Source of the DNA: Variibacter gotjawalensis
Lineage (GTDB): Bacteria > Pseudomonadota > Alphaproteobacteria > Rhizobiales > Xanthobacteraceae
Direction: 5' to 3'
Length of the DNA: 64,000 bases
Assembly: GCF_002355335.1 (NCBI RefSeq)
Contig: NZ_AP014946.1
Location: 3,921,501-3,985,500, forward strand
Of the stretch, positions 32,402 to 41,352 are shown piece by piece. How positions within the stretch are numbered: position 1 is the stretch's first letter; each line of letters begins with the position of its first letter. The notes beneath the pieces were generated by a model. That model saw only the letters and a program-made list of their open reading frames with translations, did no database searches and was not told where the DNA came from. The translations under genes were made by a program, and so were the position numbers.

Positions 32402-33115
32402 TCAATCAACTGTTACGCCCTCCGTAACACGCTGAACCTCTTTGCTTTTTCGTGCTTCTTCTGGCGTGCCGCCGAAGATGATCTCACCGCGCTCGATCAC
32501 GTAAAGGCGATCTGTGAATTCCGGAACGTGATGCAGATTCGATTCGGCGATCAGGACTGCATGGCCGAACGAGCGAATGGACGCGAGCCCGTCGATGATC
32601 GACGGAATGATCGCCGGCGAGAGTCCCTCGGTCGGCTCGTCGAGCAGCAACAGACGCGGCCCGAGCGCGAGCGCGCGCGCGACCGAAACCATCTTGCGTT
32701 CGCCGCCCGAAAGCGCTTGTCCGCCACGCTTGCGATAGCGCTCGAGTTTCGGGAAGACGCGATAAGCTTCCGCGATGCGTTCCTCGCCGGATCGCGCGCT
32801 CGGGAATGTCCAGGTCGGCAGCGCGATGTTTTCTTCGACCGTGAGATCGCCGAACACTTCGCTCTCTTCCGGAGAGAAGCCGACGCCAAGCCGCGCGATC
32901 TGAAACGGACGCAACCCGAGCAGCGAGCGGCCTTCGAGCGAGATCGCACCGCTCTTCGGCTTGCGATAGCCCATCACGGTGCGGAACGTCGTCGTCTTGC
33001 CGGCGCCGTTGCGGCCGACGACGCAGACGATTTGGCCGGCACCGACATCAAGCGAGATAGAGCGCAGCACCGGGCTGCCTTCGATATCGACGTTGAGATC
33101 ACGAATGGACAGCAT
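32402..33115 (-). CDS. livF: ABC transporter ATP-binding protein LivF, second system
   Basis: 237 residues from ATG 33115 with GGAGG 4 nt before; the frame's longer upstream part overlaps livG and is not coding. Walker A GRNGAGKT, FSPEESEVFGDLTVEENI, signature LSGGERKMVSVARAL, Walker B LLLLDEPTEGL and switch AESN (Glu-Ser-Asn in place of the usual E-H-N or E-Q-N). Last gene of the second Liv-type operon; start lies 17 nt inside livG. Confidence 0.94.
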   Translation of the reverse strand: MLSIRDLNVDIEGSPVLRSISLDVGAGQIVCVVGRNGAGKTTTFRTVMGYRKPKSGAISLEGRSLLGLRPFQIARLGVGFSPEESEVFGDLTVEENIALPTWTFPSARSGEERIAEAYRVFPKLERYRKRGGQALSGGERKMVSVARALALGPRLLLLDEPTEGLSPAIIPSIIDGLASIRSFGHAVLIAESNLHHVPEFTDRLYVIERGEIIFGGTPEEARKSKEVQRVTEGVTVD

Positions 33116-33872
33116 CGTGCCTCCGTTTTCCGACGACGGTTTCGAGCACGATCGGATCGGCGAAGAATTCCTTCGGCGGCAAGTTTGCGAGCACCGCGCC
33201 TTCCGACAGCGCGACGATGCGATGCGAGTAAGTCGCGACCAAATCCATATCGTGTTCGACCAGCAGGATCGAGCGCACATCGGCCTTGCGGGCCGCATCG
33301 AGCAGCGTCTTCATGATGCCGTGCTTCTCGGACGACGAGACGCCGGAGGTCGGCTCATCGAGCAGGATGATCTTAGGATCGAGCGCGAAGGCCGACGCGA
33401 TGTCGAGCAGCTTCTTCTCGCCCTGCGAGAGCGTCAGCGAAATCGTATCGAGCCGTTTGCCGAGCCCGAAGATATCGGCAATCTCGGCGACGCGATCGTT
33501 GATGCCGCGATCCGAGGCGACGCTGGAGAACAAACGCCACTGCTTCTTCTGCCGCGACACGACAGCGGCCGCGATGGTCTCGCGCACGGTCAGCTTCGAG
33601 AAGATTTGGATCAGCTGAAACGCACGTGCGAGCCCGCGCTCAGCAAGCGCGACAGGTCCGACGCCGGCGATATCGTGACCTTCGAACCGCACGGTGCCTT
33701 GCGTCGGCACGAGCAGCCCGGTGAGCAGATTGACCAGCGTCGTCTTCCCGGCCCCGTTCGGGCCGACGATGGCCAGCACTTCTTGGTCGCGCACTTCGAC
33801 CGACACGTCGTTGAGTGCGCGGAATTCTCCGTAGAACTTCGAGACGTTTTGCGTTTCGAGCAGCACCGTCAT
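33099..33872 (-). CDS. livG: ABC transporter ATP-binding protein LivG, second system
   Basis: 257 residues from ATG 33872 (GAGG upstream; ATGA overlap with livM). Walker A GPNGAGKT, Q-loop FQLIQIFSKLTVRE, signature LSQGEKKLLDIASAF, Walker B ILLDEPTSGV and switch EHD as in LivG. The QKKQWRLF insertion after the Q-loop is the LivG type. Second ATPase of the importer. Confidence 0.94.
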   Translation of the reverse strand: MTVLLETQNVSKFYGEFRALNDVSVEVRDQEVLAIVGPNGAGKTTLVNLLTGLLVPTQGTVRFEGHDIAGVGPVALAERGLARAFQLIQIFSKLTVRETIAAAVVSRQKKQWRLFSSVASDRGINDRVAEIADIFGLGKRLDTISLTLSQGEKKLLDIASAFALDPKIILLDEPTSGVSSSEKHGIMKTLLDAARKADVRSILLVEHDMDLVATYSHRIVALSEGAVLANLPPKEFFADPIVLETVVGKRRHDAVHS

Positions 33873-34834
33873 GACGCCGCCCTCGCCTTGCGCACGAAGC
33901 GCGACGCGATGCTGACAATGCCGCCCGGCAGCACGATGACGATGAACACCAGCACCGCACCAAGGAAGAAGCGCCAATACTGCGTCAGGTTCTGCAGCAC
34001 GTCATGCAGCAGCGTGAAGGCGAGCGCTCCGACGATCGGCCCGAAGAAATTGGCAAAGCCGCCGAGCACGGCCATGAACACGAGATGCCCCGAATGCGTC
34101 CAGTGGACGAGTTCGGGATCGGCAAGGCCGATGCGGAATGCGAGGATCGCTCCGCCGAGCGCGCCGAACGCCGCCGAGATGACGAACGCCGCAAAGCGGA
34201 ACGCCGTGACGCGCACGCCGAGATATTCGGCCTTTTGCGGATTATCGCGGATCGTCTGCAGATGCAGCCCGAACGGCGAATTGACGATCCGCCACATGAT
34301 GAAGCCCGCAATCGCGAGCAGCGCCAGGCAGTAATAGTAGAATGGCCCCGCCAGCAGTTCGAACTTGTTGAACTCGCGGAACTCCATACCGAGGAGATTC
34401 ATGCGGGGAACGCGCATGCCGCTGTCGCCGCCGGTCAGCGCGTAGAACTTGAACAGGAACGAGTGCAGCAGCATGCCGAAGGCGAGCGTCAGCATGCCGA
34501 AGAAGATCCCGACATAGCGCACACAGAGCAACCCGATCGGGATCGCGATCAGGATGCCGGCTGCGACCGAGCCGAGCAGCGCGAGTTCGAAACTCTTGAT
34601 GCCGAATTTCCCGGAGATGACGGCCGTCGTGTAAGCGCCGATGCCAAGAAACATCGCATGGCCGAACGACAACAGCCCTGTGTAGCCGAACAGCAGGTTG
34701 AAGCCGAGCAGCGCGATTGCGTAAGCGAAGAACGCGATCAGCAGACTGGCGTAAAACGGCGCCATGACGAATGGCACGCAGGCGAGCAATGCGAGGCCGG
34801 TGCCGGCAATGAGAAGCGCGCGCGAGGATGTCAT
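33869..34834 (-). CDS. livM: ABC permease LivM, second system
   Basis: 321 residues with about nine membrane segments and the LivM motif LLFGYTGLLSFGHAMFLGIGAY; the cytoplasmic IRDNPQKAEYLGV loop is the ATPase contact. Begins at an ATGA overlap with livH and ends with an ATGA overlap with livG, so the four inner-membrane genes are coupled. Confidence 0.94.
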   Translation of the reverse strand: MTSSRALLIAGTGLALLACVPFVMAPFYASLLIAFFAYAIALLGFNLLFGYTGLLSFGHAMFLGIGAYTTAVISGKFGIKSFELALLGSVAAGILIAIPIGLLCVRYVGIFFGMLTLAFGMLLHSFLFKFYALTGGDSGMRVPRMNLLGMEFREFNKFELLAGPFYYYCLALLAIAGFIMWRIVNSPFGLHLQTIRDNPQKAEYLGVRVTAFRFAAFVISAAFGALGGAILAFRIGLADPELVHWTHSGHLVFMAVLGGFANFFGPIVGALAFTLLHDVLQNLTQYWRFFLGAVLVFIVIVLPGGIVSIASRFVRKARAAS

Positions 34835-35709
34835 GCGGGCTTCCCGAACAAACCGGCCGGACGCAGCAGCAGCACCGCGATGACGATCACGTAGATCGCG
34901 AGCACTTCGAATTCCGGATAGTAGACGATGGCGAGCGCGCGGATGAGGCCAACGATCAACGCACCGGCGAGCGCACCGCGCATCGAACCGAGTCCGCCGA
35001 TGACCACGACTGCAAAAGCCTCGATGACGAACTCGATCGCCATATCGAGTGACGCCGCCGATGTCGGGATGACGAGTGCGCCGGCCACGGTGCCGAGCAT
35101 CGCACCGACCGTGAAGACGACGGTGTAGACCGTGCGCACATCGACGCCGAGCGCCTCGGCCATGCCGCGATTCTCGGCTGTGGCGCGTAGGATGCGGCCG
35201 TAGTTCGTGCGTTGCAGGAACATGCCGACGCCGATCGCCGCGATGATCGCCGCCGCGATGACCATGAGGTTATAGGTCGGCACCGAGAAATCGCCGATCG
35301 CAAGCTTGCCGTAGACCAGATAGCCGCTGTCGAGCGAGCGCGGATTGGCGCCCCACATGAAGCGGAACACGTCCTGGAACATCAGCACCAGCGCGAAAGT
35401 CAGCAGCAACTGGAAGCTCTCGTCACGATCGTAGACAAAGCGGATGAGGCGCTCGATGAACGGACCGACGCAGCCGATCACGATTCCGGCGAGCAGCATC
35501 ACGGGCAGCAGCATCCAATTCGGCGCGCCCGCAGCGGCAGCCGCAGTCCATGCCGTAATGCCGAAGTAAGCGCCGAGCGCGTAGAGCGAGCCGCACGCAA
35601 GATTGACGATCTTCTGCACGCCGAACACGAGCTGCAGGCCCGCCGCGACGAGGAACAGCACGGCGGCATGGAAGATGCCGCCGAGCATGATGTTGGCGAA
35701 GGCGGACAT
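34831..35709 (-). CDS. livH: ABC permease LivH, second system
   Basis: 292 residues, FGVQKIVNLACGSLYALGAYFG near the N-terminus in place of the more common INFSHG motif, and RATAENRGMAEALGVDV as the ATPase-contact loop. Ends PAGLFGKPA like other LivH proteins. The variant N-terminal motif suggests a ligand other than branched-chain amino acids. Confidence 0.94.
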   Translation of the reverse strand: MSAFANIMLGGIFHAAVLFLVAAGLQLVFGVQKIVNLACGSLYALGAYFGITAWTAAAAAGAPNWMLLPVMLLAGIVIGCVGPFIERLIRFVYDRDESFQLLLTFALVLMFQDVFRFMWGANPRSLDSGYLVYGKLAIGDFSVPTYNLMVIAAAIIAAIGVGMFLQRTNYGRILRATAENRGMAEALGVDVRTVYTVVFTVGAMLGTVAGALVIPTSAASLDMAIEFVIEAFAVVVIGGLGSMRGALAGALIVGLIRALAIVYYPEFEVLAIYVIVIAVLLLRPAGLFGKPA

Positions 35710-35749
35710 CAGCCGATGCCGCCACGCGTCGTGCGAAGCAATCCCGCCA

Positions 35750-37024
35750 TCAGATCTTGAACTCGGCGGTCTTCAGCCATTCCCAGAAATTCGCGCCGGC
35801 CGGCTTCTGCAGGTTCGACGAATACATCGTGTCGAACTGCCCGAGCGTGACGAAGTCGTATTTGTTGTTGTGCGTTGTGAGACCCTGCACGAAGGTCTGG
35901 TCCGCGATGTGATCCGAGCGCCACGATCCCTTGCCGCCGAGGCTGTCGACCGACGTCACCTTCATGGCTTCGACGATCTCTTCGGTCTTCGGCCACGCGC
36001 TCTTGCCGGCCATCGCTTTCTCGACTGCCGCCTTGTAGGACGCGAGCGCGAAGTAAGCGCGATCGGCCTCCCAATTCGGATAGTCCTTGTAGCGCTCGGC
36101 GTACCAGGCGACGAAGTCCTTCTGCATCTGGCCGCCATTCGGATTGTCGAAGTAGAGCGTGTTGTGGCCGAACAGCATGTTCTCCGGCGTGAATTCCTTC
36201 TTCATCAGCGTGTGCTGCCAGCCCGCCGCCGGGAACACGAGCTTCGTGCCCTTCGTCAGCTCGGCGGCGTGCGCCTGCTTCATGAACACCGGCAAGTCGG
36301 CGAACAGCAGCGAGGAGAAGATAAGATCCGGCTTCGCGGCTTTGAGCGCCGCGACGTGGCTCGTCAGATCCATCGTGCCGACGCGGGGCCACTGCTCGGC
36401 GACGACCTTGTGCTCAATATTGTGCCGCTTGAGCAGCGCGATGAACGCCGCCATGTTGTTGCGGCCATAGGAATAGTCCGGGTTGATACCCGCGACGGTG
36501 ACGAACTGGCCCTTCCAGTATTTGATCGCCAGCAGCGAGGCCATCACGGCTTCGCATTCGTTGTCGGTCGAACGGAAGAGATATTTCGGGTTCGGCATTT
36601 TCTCGTCGACGCCGTCTTGCGTCGTGCCGTCCCAATAGATCGTCAGCGTGCGCGCTTCTTCGACCACCGGGCCAAGCGCCAGCGACACGCCGGTCGAGAC
36701 GACGCCCTGTACGCAATCGACCTTGTCCTGCTGCACCAGCTTGGTGAATCGCTCGATCGAGTCCTTCGGCGAGGTCTCTTCCTCGATGATGAGTTCGATC
36801 TTGCGGCCTCCGATGCCGCCTTGCGCGTTGAAGCGCTCGGTTGCCCATTCGGCGGCGCGGATGCCGGAGACGCCGGGCGCCGCCGCGATGCCGGAGCGCG
36901 GCGCCAGAATGCCGACTTTGACGGGGCGGTTCTGCGCCAGCGCGGGCGAGAAGACGCCGCCCGATGCGGCGAGTGCGCCGGCGGCTGCGGCGGATTTCAG
37001 GACTGTTCGGCGTGTAACGCTCAT
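35750..37024 (-). CDS. ABC transporter substrate-binding protein (Peripla_BP_6), second system, twin-arginine signal
   Basis: 424 residues from ATG 37024, where GGGAGGG sits 7 nt away; an ATG at 37030 is too close to that site. The leader SVTRRTVLKSAAAAGALAASGG is a twin-arginine signal. The mature type I fold shows VKVGILAPRSGIAAAPG, FNAQGGIGGRKIELIIEEE and GINPDYSYGRN. An exported receptor folded before translocation, possibly cofactor- or metal-assisted. Lies 41 nt before livH. Confidence 0.93.
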   Translation of the reverse strand: MSVTRRTVLKSAAAAGALAASGGVFSPALAQNRPVKVGILAPRSGIAAAPGVSGIRAAEWATERFNAQGGIGGRKIELIIEEETSPKDSIERFTKLVQQDKVDCVQGVVSTGVSLALGPVVEEARTLTIYWDGTTQDGVDEKMPNPKYLFRSTDNECEAVMASLLAIKYWKGQFVTVAGINPDYSYGRNNMAAFIALLKRHNIEHKVVAEQWPRVGTMDLTSHVAALKAAKPDLIFSSLLFADLPVFMKQAHAAELTKGTKLVFPAAGWQHTLMKKEFTPENMLFGHNTLYFDNPNGGQMQKDFVAWYAERYKDYPNWEADRAYFALASYKAAVEKAMAGKSAWPKTEEIVEAMKVTSVDSLGGKGSWRSDHIADQTFVQGLTTHNNKYDFVTLGQFDTMYSSNLQKPAGANFWEWLKTAEFKI

Positions 37025-37148
37025 TGTCATTCCCTCCCTTTTTGCGCGGCGCGAGCCGCTTGTTCTTCTTCGAGACGCGGCTCGTTCACCGCGCATCCGG
37101 CCTCGCCTTGACGGAGAGGTCCGGCAGAATGAGACGCAGCGAGCTGCG

Positions 37149-37433
37149 CTATTTGATCGCTGCGTCGATCTCCGCCGACGTCAGCGTCCAATCGTTGTTG
37201 AGGTTGGCGACAACGCTCTTCATGAATGGGTCGGCCAGCGTGATGGCCTTCTGCTGATCACCGAGATGATCGACAAGAATCGCCAGCGCGAGCTGCTTCG
37301 GACTGTCGCCCTCATACGTCCATTCGAAACCGTATGTGGTGTAGCGTTTAACCTCGTAATGCTCGGAAAGCGGCGCGCCGTCGACCGTCACTTGGAGGCC
37401 GTCGATCGTCCGCTTTCCCTCATAGGTTTTCAT
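37149..37433 (-). CDS. DUF6166 domain protein
   Basis: 94 residues, GAGG before the ATG. The pattern YEGKRTIDGLQVTVDGAPL...FEWTYEGDSPKQLALAILVDHLGD...FMKSVVANL...W-L-T is what I recall for DUF6166, a small cytosolic family of unknown role. It lies 7 nt after the GntR stop and is likely co-transcribed with it. Confidence 0.7.
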   Translation of the reverse strand: MKTYEGKRTIDGLQVTVDGAPLSEHYEVKRYTTYGFEWTYEGDSPKQLALAILVDHLGDQQKAITLADPFMKSVVANLNNDWTLTSAEIDAAIK

Positions 37434-37440
37434 CTGAACC

Positions 37441-38184
37441 TCACACCGTCACGGTCGCGCGAGCAAAGCTTTCCATGTAATCCATCAGCTTGTCCGTCGC
37501 TTCAGCCGCGCCTTTCGAATTGCCTTCGCCGATCGCCCGCGACTGCGCTGCATGCAGGCGCGCGCACAGAGGCAAGTCGGCAGCGACGCGATAGTGCTGA
37601 TACCAGAAGCGGCGCGAGAGACCCTGCGTCAGCTTCAGCGCGCGCGTCGCGTATTCGTTGTGTCCGACATCGAGGATGAGCTGGTTGAGCTCGCGGTCGA
37701 GCCGCATGAACGCCATATCGTCGTTCTGCTGCGCGGCGCGCTCGATGCTTTTGGCGATCTGCAACGCTTGCGCACGCTGCTCTTTCGTCGCGCGGTCGGC
37801 GCCGTTGCGACACAGCATGCGCTCCAGTTCGCGGCGCACTTCGAAGACCAGAAGTTGCGAGCGCGGATTGATCTCGGAAACGAGAATCCCCTTGCGCGGC
37901 AGGATCGTAACGAGTCCCTCGATAGCGAGCCGCTGCAGCGCTTCGCGAATCGGCGTGCGCCCGATTCCCGTCGCGGCGGCGAGCATCTGTTCGGAGAGGA
38001 TATCGCCCGGCTTCAGGCGCAAGGTGACGATCGCCTCTTCGATCTCGCGATACGCCCGATCCGTGAGCGTGCTCGCGCTGGCAACGGCAAGCCCGTTCGC
38101 AGCCTTCGGCGGCGACGATGCCGCTTTCGGCGGCACAACCGCAGAACGCTGCGGTTTCGGCTTGTCGGTTAAAGACTGAACCAT
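37441..38184 (-). CDS. GntR-family transcriptional regulator, FCD subfamily
   Basis: 247 residues. After a 38-residue Pro/Ala-rich tail, the winged helix (about 40-105, AYREIEEAIVTLRLKPGDILSEQMLAAATGIGRTPIREALQRLAIEGLV) is followed by the all-helical FCD ligand domain (110-240). FCD metal ligands commonly include an Asp and two or three His; an E-x-L-N-Q-L-I-L-D-x-x-H and late RLHAAQ are visible. Likely autoregulates the PanB-like/GntR/DUF6166/Liv operon through the palindromes at 39174-39196 and 32362-32375. Confidence 0.9.
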   Translation of the reverse strand: MVQSLTDKPKPQRSAVVPPKAASSPPKAANGLAVASASTLTDRAYREIEEAIVTLRLKPGDILSEQMLAAATGIGRTPIREALQRLAIEGLVTILPRKGILVSEINPRSQLLVFEVRRELERMLCRNGADRATKEQRAQALQIAKSIERAAQQNDDMAFMRLDRELNQLILDVGHNEYATRALKLTQGLSRRFWYQHYRVAADLPLCARLHAAQSRAIGEGNSKGAAEATDKLMDYMESFARATVTV

Positions 38185-38191
38185 GGTCTAC

Positions 38192-39136
38192 TCAAATATG
38201 CTTTCGCTTCGCGACCATTTTCGCAAATTTCTCGTATTCGGCTTCGTTCACCGTATAGGAGTGATCGTCATCTGGAAACGATCCTTCTTTCACCTCTTTG
38301 ACGTATTGCGAAATTCCCGAGACTGCGACTTCAGTAAGCTTTGCGAATCGCTTGGTGAACTTCGGTTTGAAGTCGGTGAAAACGCCGAGCAGGTCGTAAC
38401 AAAGCAGTATTTGTCCGTCGGTCCCTGCACCTGCGCCGATTCCGATCGTCGGAATTGTCAGCTGTTCGGAGATAAGCTTTGCGATCTTCGCCGGCACCGC
38501 TTCGAATTCAAGCATGAAGCAACCCGCATCCTCGATCGCCAGCGCGTCTTCGAGAATCTTCATTGCGGCGTCCGCCGTGCGGCCTTGAATTTTGAAGCCG
38601 CCGAACATCGCGATCGTGTGCGGCGTGAGCCCGATATGCGACGCGGTCGGGATGCCGGCATCCACGAGCGCTTTGAGAATATGCGCCTGGCTCTTGCCGC
38701 CCTGCGGCTTCACGGCGTCGGCGCCGGAGTCCTGCATCAGCCTTGTTGCGTTCTGCAGTGCGCGATCGACCGTGTTGTAGCTTTGGTACGGCATGCAGCC
38801 GAGCATGAACGTGTTCGGCGCGCCGCGACGCACAGCGGCGCCGTGCAGCACCATCATGTCCATCGTCGCCGGCACGGTGTTCTTGTGGCCGTGCGAAATC
38901 ATCGCGAGGCTGTCGCCGAGCACCGCGACGTCGACGCCGCCCATCTCGGCCCACTGCGCGGACGTGTAATCCGGCACCGACATGTAGACCATCTTCTCGC
39001 CGGTGGTCTTCGAATCGCGAATTTCGGTGATCGTGCGCTTTTGACGCTGCGGCGCTGCAGGCTTGTCGACTGGCGGTTTCGCGGCTTGCGGCTTATCGTT
39101 CGGTTTCGCGGCCGCAGCCGGTTTGCCCTTCGCCAT
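38192..39136 (-). CDS. PanB-like protein (ketopantoate hydroxymethyltransferase superfamily) with altered metal site
   Basis: 314 residues with GGGAGGC before the ATG. A Lys/Ala/Pro-rich tail (1-33) precedes the PEP-mutase/ICL-type barrel: VPDYTSAQWAEMGGVDVAVLGDSLAM (Asp75 as in PanB), AAVRRGAPNTFMLGCMPYQSY and AVKPQGG, and FEAVPAKIAKLI (Glu212 as the general base). True PanB coordinates Mg through Asp, Asp and Glu; here the second is Cys114 and the third is Gln145, judged from remembered family alignment. A different reaction on an acid carried by the neighbouring importer is inferred. Gap of 7 nt to the GntR gene. Confidence 0.83.
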   Translation of the reverse strand: MAKGKPAAAAKPNDKPQAAKPPVDKPAAPQRQKRTITEIRDSKTTGEKMVYMSVPDYTSAQWAEMGGVDVAVLGDSLAMISHGHKNTVPATMDMMVLHGAAVRRGAPNTFMLGCMPYQSYNTVDRALQNATRLMQDSGADAVKPQGGKSQAHILKALVDAGIPTASHIGLTPHTIAMFGGFKIQGRTADAAMKILEDALAIEDAGCFMLEFEAVPAKIAKLISEQLTIPTIGIGAGAGTDGQILLCYDLLGVFTDFKPKFTKRFAKLTEVAVSGISQYVKEVKEGSFPDDDHSYTVNEAEYEKFAKMVAKRKHI

Positions 39137-39173
39137 TCACTTGCCTCCCGCCCTCGTCTCTGCGAGGGTTTAG

Positions 39174-39196
39174 CTGATATATGTCCGATATATTAG
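39174..39196. promoter_or_regulatory. Candidate GntR/FCD operator upstream of the PanB-like operon
   Basis: CTGATATAT (39174-39182) and ATATATTAG (39188-39196) face each other across GTCCG, an inverted repeat with one mismatch, 38 nt upstream of the PanB-like ATG. The half-sites match the palindrome at 32362. It also lies 34 nt before the divergent 39231 gene, so it could control both directions. Confidence 0.55.
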
Positions 39197-39230
39197 AAGC
39201 ATTGCAACGTTGGTCAAGCTGGATGGGACG

Positions 39231-39599
39231 ATGACGCTCGACGCATGGCTGCGACTTATCGCCTTCTCGGCGCTGGTACTGAGCGCCGCGCTGCAAGGTC
39301 TGTCGGCAAGCGGCCATTTTCCGAGCGAGCATCGTGCCGCGACGCTGCGCTCGCCGGCCGGCGCGGCCATCCTCTATGGCAGCATCGCGATCACATTCGC
39401 CAGTGTAGTCATTGCCGGCATGTTCGCGTGGCGAACTCTGCCGTGGTACGCATCGATCATCGGCGCCGGCGGCGTATTGCTCGCAACGCCTCTGCTGCTC
39501 CAGCCGTTCTCCGACTCATTCGTAAATGGCCGATCTGCCCTGCTGGTGTTTTCCGGCATTGCGGCGGCCATCGCGCTTGCGATGCTCCGCTATATCTAG
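39231..39599 (+). CDS. Four-helix membrane protein of unknown function
   Basis: 122 residues from ATG 39231 (GGGA nearby; a TTG at 39210 is less likely). Four hydrophobic helices (about 5-24, 45-66, 72-90, 100-120). No recognised family; similar short integral membrane proteins are common near sugar or phosphonate regulators. Divergent from the PanB-like gene and 19 nt before the EamA exporter. Confidence 0.65.
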   Translation: MTLDAWLRLIAFSALVLSAALQGLSASGHFPSEHRAATLRSPAGAAILYGSIAITFASVVIAGMFAWRTLPWYASIIGAGGVLLATPLLLQPFSDSFVNGRSALLVFSGIAAAIALAMLRYI

Positions 39600-39618
39600 C
39601 ATGAGTTCCAAGCGATGA

Positions 39619-40581
39619 ATGAGCCGCGCGGAAGATGCGGCCGGGAGGACGTTCTTGCCGCAAGCCCGCTCTGCGTTGGCCAATCCATACGTATTTTTGG
39701 CGTTGGCCGCTTTGTGCTGGTCCGGCAATCACGTCGTCGGCCGCGCTATCGCCGGCCACGTTCCGCCGTTCGGCCTTGCGTTCCTGCGGCTGCTTATTCC
39801 GATTGTCTTCGTGTGGTTTCTGGCGCGTCCGCACATCGTTGCCGACTGGCCGGAGATCAAACGAAATCCCGGCATTCTCATTTTTCTTGGTTTGCTCAGC
39901 GGCACGTTTTTCGTCGCCGGGCAATATCTCGGCTTGAAGTACACGACTGCGCTCAACGTCTCGGTGCTCAATTCGCTGAGCCCCGTCATGATCATCGGCG
40001 TCGGCGCGCTCATCTTCCGCGATCCACTACGCCCGATTCAAGGTTTCGGCATCACGCTGTCGCTGCTCGGCGTGCTCGTCATCATCGCGCGCGGCGATCC
40101 CGCGATGCTCACATCGCTCGACCTCAATTGGGGTGATGTCATCATCGTCGGCAACATGGCGGCGTGGGCGATCTATTCGGTGTTCCTGCGCAAGCGCCCT
40201 AACATCCATCTGATGAGCTTCATGCTCGTATCGTTCGTCGTCGGCGCCATCGGGTCGATCCCCTTCGCGGCGGTCGAACAAGCCATCGGCATTCACTTCC
40301 ATCTCGACTGGACCACGGTGATCGGTGTCGCTTTCGTCGCATTGTTTCCGGGTTTGATTTCGTCGATCCTGTGGATCCGCGGCGTCGAGGAGATCGGCAC
40401 CAATCGCGCGAGCCCGTTCATCCATCTCGTGCCGATCTACAGCGCCGTGCTCGCCAGCGTCTTCCTCGGCGAGCATTTGCAAATGTTCCACGTCATCGGA
40501 TTTGCTTTGATCCTGGCCGGCATCTGGTTCGCCGCGATGAGCCCAAACGCCGCCACCCAATCGCAAGGAGAACGCGCATGA
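39619..40581 (+). CDS. EamA/DMT-family transporter (RhaT-like)
   Basis: 320 residues with ten predicted membrane helices in two repeats, each an EamA domain: NPYVFLALAALCWSGNHVVGRAIAG starts the first and NWGDVIIVGNMAAWAIYSVFLRK the second; SPVMIIGVGALIFRDPLR ends helix 4. Acts as a drug/metabolite exporter of unspecified substrate. Its TGA overlaps the ATG of the SDR gene, so the two are coupled. Confidence 0.92.
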   Translation: MSRAEDAAGRTFLPQARSALANPYVFLALAALCWSGNHVVGRAIAGHVPPFGLAFLRLLIPIVFVWFLARPHIVADWPEIKRNPGILIFLGLLSGTFFVAGQYLGLKYTTALNVSVLNSLSPVMIIGVGALIFRDPLRPIQGFGITLSLLGVLVIIARGDPAMLTSLDLNWGDVIIVGNMAAWAIYSVFLRKRPNIHLMSFMLVSFVVGAIGSIPFAAVEQAIGIHFHLDWTTVIGVAFVALFPGLISSILWIRGVEEIGTNRASPFIHLVPIYSAVLASVFLGEHLQMFHVIGFALILAGIWFAAMSPNAATQSQGERA

Positions 40582-41342
40582 AACTGTTCGACCTGTCCGG
40601 CCGCGTCGCCATCGTCACCGGCGGCAACGGCGGCATCGGCCTCGGCATGGCCGAGGGACTGGCGGCAGCCGGCGCGACCGTCGTCGTCGCTGGCCGCCAG
40701 AAAGACAAGAACGCAGCCGCCGTCGCGAAGATCGAGAAGCTCGGCGGGAAGGCAAGCGCCGTGGAAGTCGACGTCACCAACGAGAAGTCCGTCGACGCGA
40801 TGTTTGCGGCTGCCGCGAAGCAGCACGGGCGCGTCGACATTCTCGTCAACAACGCGGGCATCAACATCCGCAAACAGCCCGAAGACTACACGCTCGACGA
40901 ATGGCGTCAGGTGATCGACATCAACCTCACCGGCGCGTTCCTCTGCTCGCAGCGCGCGCACCCCTACATGAAGAAGGCCGGCGGCGGAAAGATCATCAAC
41001 ATCGGCTCGATGATGTCGATCTTCGGCGCATCCTTCACGACGCCTTACGCGTCGTCGAAAGGCGGCATCGTGCAGATGGGCCGCGCCTTCGCGAATGCGT
41101 GGGCGAAGGACAATATCCAAATCAACGCGATCCTGCCGGGCTGGATCGATACCGACCTCACGCGCAATGCCCGCGCACAGGTGCAAGGCTTGCACGAACG
41201 CGTTCTCGCGCGTACGCCGGCAGCGCGCTGGGGCAATCCGGAAGACTTCGCCGGCATCGCGGTTTTCCTCGCGAGCCCGGCTTCGGATTTCGTCACCGGC
41301 ACCGCGATCCCGGTGGACGGCGGCTACTCCGTGAATGGTTGA
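40578..41342 (+). CDS. Short-chain dehydrogenase/reductase (gluconate 5-dehydrogenase-like)
   Basis: 254 residues from ATG 40578 (AAGGAG at 7 nt). SDR fingerprints: VTGGNGGIGLGMAEGL (residues 12-27), NNAGIN, catalytic Ser in IGSMMSIFG, YASSKGG (Tyr and Lys), and PVDGGYSVNG at the end. Closest pattern is gluconate 5-dehydrogenase or 2-deoxy-D-gluconate 3-dehydrogenase, but substrate is not fixed. Coupled to the exporter upstream and the CoA-transferase downstream. Confidence 0.92.
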   Translation: MKLFDLSGRVAIVTGGNGGIGLGMAEGLAAAGATVVVAGRQKDKNAAAVAKIEKLGGKASAVEVDVTNEKSVDAMFAAAAKQHGRVDILVNNAGINIRKQPEDYTLDEWRQVIDINLTGAFLCSQRAHPYMKKAGGGKIINIGSMMSIFGASFTTPYASSKGGIVQMGRAFANAWAKDNIQINAILPGWIDTDLTRNARAQVQGLHERVLARTPAARWGNPEDFAGIAVFLASPASDFVTGTAIPVDGGYSVNG

Positions 41343-41352
41343 GAGAGACGCG

